Positions 60,581 through 64,000 of a stretch of 64,000 bases of DNA are shown one piece after another. The DNA lies in NCBI GenBank assembly GCA_045805505.1, contig JBJMLA010000124.1:1-64000 (forward strand), read 5' to 3'. The notes beneath the pieces were generated by a model. The model worked only from the letters and a program-made list of their open reading frames with translations. It did no database searches and was not told the DNA's origin. Both the position numbers and the translations under genes were made by a program. This DNA comes from BP-464 sp045805505 (GTDB lineage Bacteria; Actinomycetota; Thermoleophilia; Solirubrobacterales; Solirubrobacteraceae). Each line of letters opens with the position of its first letter. The stretch's first letter is position 1.

Positions 60581-60997
60581 CTAGCTGCGCCGCTGCGTGT
60601 CCGCGGTCTCCTCGTTGCGGGCCCAGCGCTCGTCCTTGCCGTTGTCGTCGGCGTCCGGATCGAGCTCGGACGCCCGCTCCTGATGCTCCTGGGCGGTGCG
60701 GCCCTCGCGCTCGGCGAACGCGGCGCGCTCCTGCGCCTCGGCACGCTCGCGCTTGGCGACCGCCGCGGCCTCGCGGGCCTCGGCCTCGGCGCGGTCGGCG
60801 ATCGCGGACTTCTCCTCGGCGACGGCGCCGTGGCGCTCGGCGCGAACCCTGCGCTGCTCGGCCTTGGTACGCAGCTCGGCGGCCTCGGTACGATGCGCCT
60901 CGAGCTTGCGGTTGCGTGCGGCGCGGCTGACGAGCACCAGCAGTGCGATGAGCACGATGGCGCCTACGACGATGGCGATGATGGTTCCGGTGTCCAT
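60581..60997 (-). CDS. Single-pass membrane protein with long coiled coil
   Basis: A 138-residue protein. One N-terminal transmembrane helix (TIIAIVVGAIVLIALLVLVS) is followed by about 85 residues of highly charged Ala/Glu/Arg helix (RAERHGAVAEEKSAIADRAE and so on), predicted as a coiled coil, and a polar acidic tail. GGGAGGAG lies 5 bp before the ATG at 60997, one of the clearest ribosome-binding sites here. It may be a scaffold or stress protein; family not recognised. Confidence 0.75.
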   Translation of the reverse strand: MDTGTIIAIVVGAIVLIALLVLVSRAARNRKLEAHRTEAAELRTKAEQRRVRAERHGAVAEEKSAIADRAEAEAREAAAVAKRERAEAQERAAFAEREGRTAQEHQERASELDPDADDNGKDERWARNEETADTQRRS

Positions 60998-61072
60998 TGG
61001 GACTCCTCCCTGAAGGGGTCGGGGTGTACCCGTAGGACGCGGCGGAGCCCCCGAAGTTGGGCGCGGGCGGGA

Positions 61073-61078
61073 TAGGCT
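61073..61078 (+). promoter_or_regulatory. Leaderless -10 element of the hotdog-fold gene
   Basis: TAGGCT, 7 bp before ATG 61086. Confidence 0.5.
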
Positions 61079-61085
61079 CGCGCCG

Positions 61086-61766
61086 ATGGGAGAGACCGTC
61101 ACCATCGATCGCCGTTTCTGCGGCCCACCCGAAAGCGCCAACGGTGGTTACGCGTGCGGGCTCGTCGCCCGAGCGATCCCGGGACCGGTCGAGGTGACGC
61201 TGCGGGTGCCGCCGCCCCTGGACACGCCACTGCTTCTCGAGGAGACCGAGGACGGCGCGGTCCTGCTCGACGGCGAGACGATCGTGGCACAGGGACGGCC
61301 CGCCGCCGTCGACGCCACCCCGGGCGAGCCGGTCTCGGTGGCCGAGGCGGTGGCCGCCGCGGCGCTCTACCCGTGGCGCGACGGGCATCCGTATCCCACG
61401 TGCTACGTCTGCGGCCCGGCACGCGCAGACGGTCTCGGGATCTACCCCGGTCCCGTCGAGGGCCGAAGCCTGTTCGCGGCGCCCTGGACGCCGGCCGGCG
61501 ACGAGCCGGAGCTGGTCTGGGCCGCGCTCGATTGCCCCAGCGGGATCGTCACGGACCTCTTCGGGGGCGTCGGCCGGATGCTGCTGGGCCGGCTGACGGC
61601 CGAGCTGCTCGCTCCGGTGCAGGCGGGCGAGACGCACGTGGTTCAGGCGTGGCCGATCGCCCGCGACGGCCGCAAGCTGCACACGGCCAGCGCGCTGTTC
61701 ACCGCGTCCGGGGACCTGGTCGCGAGGGCCCGCGCCGTGTGGATCGAGGTCGAGTCGCCCGCCTAG
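61086..61766 (+). CDS. Hotdog-fold thioesterase-like protein
   Basis: A 226-residue protein. RRFCGPPESANGGYACGLVA at the N-terminus and the later GRLTAELLAPVQAGETHVVQ, then AWPIARDGRKLHTASALFTA, fit a double hotdog acyl-CoA-binding layout. A CYVCGPARADGLGI block contains two Cys that may bind metal. Acyl-CoA hydrolysis is plausible but untested. It shares a CTAG with the convergent SelO gene. Confidence 0.7.
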   Translation: MGETVTIDRRFCGPPESANGGYACGLVARAIPGPVEVTLRVPPPLDTPLLLEETEDGAVLLDGETIVAQGRPAAVDATPGEPVSVAEAVAAAALYPWRDGHPYPTCYVCGPARADGLGIYPGPVEGRSLFAAPWTPAGDEPELVWAALDCPSGIVTDLFGGVGRMLLGRLTAELLAPVQAGETHVVQAWPIARDGRKLHTASALFTASGDLVARARAVWIEVESPA

Positions 61767-63217
61767 GTGCCGCAGAACGTCTGGTAGCGCCCGAACGTCT
61801 CGGGGGCGGGTTCGGCGTAGCGCTCGAGCCCGGGCCGGGCGTCGAACGGCGCGCTGACCGCCTCGAGCAGGCGCTCGAACGGCGCGAGGTCCCCGGCGGT
61901 CGCGGCCGCCAGCGCCTCCTCGACCAGATGGTTGCGCGGGATGTAGAGCGGGTTGACGCGGTCCATGGCGCCGGGATCGGCCAGGGGGCGCCAGCGTTCG
62001 AGCCAGTCGCTGAACTCCGGCGCGCCCGCGAAGAGCACGCCCGCGGCCGCCGTGTCACCGCGGTGCTCGGCGGCCAGCGCCCGGAAGAACGATGTGTAGT
62101 CGACGCGGTGGGCGTGCAGCAGCGCGAGGATCTCGCCGAGCATGTCGTCGTGCGCGGCCCCCTCGGCGGGCAGGCCGAGCTTGGCGCGCATGCCGCGCAG
62201 CCAGTGGCCCTCGAACCGCTGCGGATACGTGTGCAGCACGGCGGTCACGTCCTGCACCGCGGTGTCCTGGTCGGCGTGGACGAGCGGCAGGATCGCCTCC
62301 GCGAGACGCGCGAGGTTCCACTGCGCGATCCCCGGCTGCTGGCCGTAGGCGTAGCGGCCGGCATGGTCGATCGAGCTGTAGACGGTCGCCGGGTCGTAGG
62401 CCTCCATGAACGCGCAGGGCCCGTAGTCGATCGTCTCGCCGGAGATCGTCATGTTGTCGGTGTTCATCACGCCGTGGATGAAGCCGGCGAGCATCCAGCG
62501 GCACACGAGCGACGCCTGCGCCTCGACGACGGCCTCGAAGAACGCGAGGTAGGGCCGCTCGGCGCCGGCAATCTCGGGGTGGTGGCGGGCGATCGCGTAG
62601 TCGGCGAGCCGTCGAACGACCTCCGGGCCGAGCTGCGTCGCCGCGTACTGAAACGTGCCGACCCGCAGGTGGCTGGCGGCCACGCGCGTCAGCACCGCGC
62701 CGGGAAGCATGGTCTCGCGCCGCACGTCCTCGCCGGTGGCGACGACGGCGAGCGCGCGCGTGGTCGGGATCCCCAGCGCGTGCATCGCCTCGCCGATGAC
62801 GTACTCGCGCAGCATCGGCCCCACGGCCGCGTTGCCGTCACCGCCGCGGGCGAACGGCGTGCGGCCCGAGCCCTTCAGGTGCAGGTCGTGGCGGCGACCG
62901 TCCCGGCCGAGGACCTCGCCGAGCAGCAGGGCACGGCCGTCGCCCAGCCGCGGCTGGAACATCCCGAACTGGTGGCCCGCGTAGGCCTGCGCGACGATCG
63001 CCGCGCCCTCGGGAGCCGCGGCGCCGGCGAGGATCTCGAGCCCCTCGGCCGTGCGCAGCGCGTCGGCGTCGAGGCCGAGCTCCTCGGCGAGCTCAGCGTT
63101 GAAGGCCAGCAGGCGCGGCTCCGGCACCGGCCGGGTGCGCCATTCGGTGTTCAGCTCGGGCAGCTCGCGGACGTAGGAGTTGTCGAACGCGAACAGCGAG
63201 CGGGCGGCGACGGGCAT
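61763..63217 (-). CDS. selO: Protein adenylyltransferase SelO (YdiU)
   Basis: A 484-residue pseudokinase-fold enzyme that transfers AMP to protein hydroxyl groups. The family blocks are YAGHQFGMFQPRLGDGRALL, HLKGSGRTPFARGGDGNAAV, TTRALAVVATG and MNTDNMTISGETIDYGPCAF (metal-binding Asn and Asp). The C-terminal FCGT is in the place where eukaryotic SelO has its Sec/Cys tail. ATG 63217 gives full family length. Confidence 0.93.
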   Translation of the reverse strand: MPVAARSLFAFDNSYVRELPELNTEWRTRPVPEPRLLAFNAELAEELGLDADALRTAEGLEILAGAAAPEGAAIVAQAYAGHQFGMFQPRLGDGRALLLGEVLGRDGRRHDLHLKGSGRTPFARGGDGNAAVGPMLREYVIGEAMHALGIPTTRALAVVATGEDVRRETMLPGAVLTRVAASHLRVGTFQYAATQLGPEVVRRLADYAIARHHPEIAGAERPYLAFFEAVVEAQASLVCRWMLAGFIHGVMNTDNMTISGETIDYGPCAFMEAYDPATVYSSIDHAGRYAYGQQPGIAQWNLARLAEAILPLVHADQDTAVQDVTAVLHTYPQRFEGHWLRGMRAKLGLPAEGAAHDDMLGEILALLHAHRVDYTSFFRALAAEHRGDTAAAGVLFAGAPEFSDWLERWRPLADPGAMDRVNPLYIPRNHLVEEALAAATAGDLAPFERLLEAVSAPFDARPGLERYAEPAPETFGRYQTFCGT

Positions 63218-63235
63218 CGCCTTTGACGCTACCCG

Positions 63236-63829
63236 TCAGCTCAGCCAGTCCATCACCGGCAGGTTCGACGCGTCACCGTCGCGCTCGAGCACGTGGGCCT
63301 CGAGGAACTCGCGGTTCGACGCCTCGATCACCGACGGCTCCTGGGGCCACGGCGTCAGCACGACGGCTCGCACATCGAGATCGCGGGCCGCCTCGAGCGT
63401 GAGCAGCGTGTGGTTGATCGTGCCGAGCGCGGGCCGGGCTGCGACGACGACCGGCAGCCCCAGCTCGAGCGCGAAGTCACGGACGGTGTACGAGCGGGTC
63501 AGCGGCACGAGCAGGCCGCCCACGCCCTCGACGACCACGACGTCGTGGCCCTCCGCCGCGCCGCGAGCGTTGGCCAGCAGCGCCCTCGGGTCGAGCTCGG
63601 TGCCGGCCAGCTCGGCGGCGAGGTGCGGCGAGACCGGCGGCTGGAACGTGTAGGCCGGCGTCGCGCCGAGCAGCTCGTGGTCGTGCGGGCCCGGGTCGTC
63701 GAGCCCGGTCAGCACCGGCTTGGCCACGCCGACTGAAAGTCCCTGGCGGCGCAGCTCGGCGGCGATGGCGCCCGCCAGGTAGGTCTTGCCGACGCCGGTG
63801 TCGGTCGCCGTGACGAAGACGCCGCGCAC
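63236..63829 (-). CDS. bioD: ATP-dependent dethiobiotin synthetase
   Basis: A 197-residue enzyme that closes the ureido ring of biotin (DAPA + CO2 + ATP). The P-loop is VTATDTGVGKTYLAGAI; further motifs are VAKPVLTGLDD, VEGVGGLLVPL and NHTLLTLEAA. GTG start at 63829, 6 bp after the stop of the gene at the window edge. bioA is at 54104. Confidence 0.93.
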   Translation of the reverse strand: MRGVFVTATDTGVGKTYLAGAIAAELRRQGLSVGVAKPVLTGLDDPGPHDHELLGATPAYTFQPPVSPHLAAELAGTELDPRALLANARGAAEGHDVVVVEGVGGLLVPLTRSYTVRDFALELGLPVVVAARPALGTINHTLLTLEAARDLDVRAVVLTPWPQEPSVIEASNREFLEAHVLERDGDASNLPVMDWLS

Positions 63830-63835
63830 GCGGGG

Positions 63836-64000
63836 TCAGGCGGCGCGGGGGATGCGCTGGACCTCGACGGCCTCGCCGTCGAAGAACACGGCGTTGGGAC
63901 GGCCGGCGTGCGCGCGCTCCTGCGCCTCGGCGATCGGCACCCCGGCGCCCGGGCGGAACCCGCAGTGCAGCGCCGCCCGGCCGAGCGCGCGCGCGGCGTC
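63836..64000 (-). CDS. Unidentified protein, C-terminal fragment at window edge
   Basis: The frame is open from base 64000 and ends with TGA at 63838-63836, giving 54 residues: RAALHCGFRPGAGVPIAEAQ and NAVFFDGEAVEVQRIPRAA are visible. The position 6 bp before bioD suggests a biotin-operon gene (bioB or bioF would be expected), but the fragment does not match the C-terminus of either as I know them. The start lies outside the window. Confidence 0.55.
   Translation of the reverse strand, partial: DAARALGRAALHCGFRPGAGVPIAEAQERAHAGRPNAVFFDGEAVEVQRIPRAA

Overview
The window is high-GC, gene-dense bacterial chromosome. It opens inside the ribosomal-protein/RNA-polymerase locus (end of rpsM, then rpsK, rpsD, rpoA, rplQ). 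Four-cysteine S4, many GTG starts, TANNNT promoters 6-9 nt before start codons, DUF5937/ArsR and DUF6421 proteins and a WS/DGAT acyltransferase all point to Actinomycetota. A Solirubrobacterales-like (Thermoleophilia) member is my best guess, but that is inference. I see no phage, IS element, CRISPR array or integration site, and nearly every base is coding.

Layout. 0-2.6 kb: translation/transcription operon ended by a strong hairpin. 2.6-19 kb: mostly single genes facing alternately: secreted S15-type hydrolase, DUF2237, CHAP hydrolase, cupin, truA, LysE exporter, surE-ligA, GAF histidine kinase, PBP4 carboxypeptidase, patatin lipase, DegV lipid-binding protein, a tandem duplication of a divergent module (31-residue basic peptide / DUF5937-ArsR regulator), and an acyltransferase. 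19-29 kb: SRPBCC protein, a HisC-like aminotransferase with a membrane protein, acyl-CoA ligase, small HTH-like protein, Nif3-like protein, an ECF-type sigma factor with built-in zinc-finger and membrane segment, PEP-mutase-like enzyme, tRNA-Pro(CGG), GH5 glycosidase. 29-33.4 kb: Lrp regulator divergent from an overlapping three-gene operon (GATase-like/DUF6421 fusion, SDR, threonine aldolase). 33.4-44.8 kb: TetR and a membrane protein, flavin disulfide reductase, lipoprotein sugar dehydrogenase, WS/DGAT, MFS, a tiny independent transcription unit, HD-GYP protein, MBL hydrolase, Leu-type dehydrogenase and a second sigma/zinc-finger/membrane fusion. 44.8-64 kb: aldehyde dehydrogenase, thiolase, SDR, SCP2, beta-propeller, epimerase with flavin/F420-type protein, NUDIX/rubredoxin, PrmC-like methyltransferase with bioA, M1 peptidase, response regulator, membrane spermidine-synthase-like protein, MYG1, SelO and bioD.

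Common threads. Lipid and acyl metabolism recurs (acyl-CoA ligase, thiolase, WS/DGAT, PlsC-type acyltransferase, patatin, DegV, SCP2). Biotin synthesis is split between bioA and bioD about 8 kb apart. At least fourteen ordinary ATG/GTG genes look leaderless. Three more genes (both DUF5937 regulators and the Leu-type dehydrogenase) appear to begin at ATC placed the same way behind a TAGNNT hexamer, and a PrmC-like gene appears to begin at CTG. Eight convergent gene pairs end in one shared CTAG, so both TAG stops use the same four bases.

The most unusual objects are the duplicated peptide/DUF5937 module with ATC starts, the two sigma factors fused to anti-sigma-like and membrane regions, the DUF6421 operon, and the short 5-codon unit before the HD-GYP gene.
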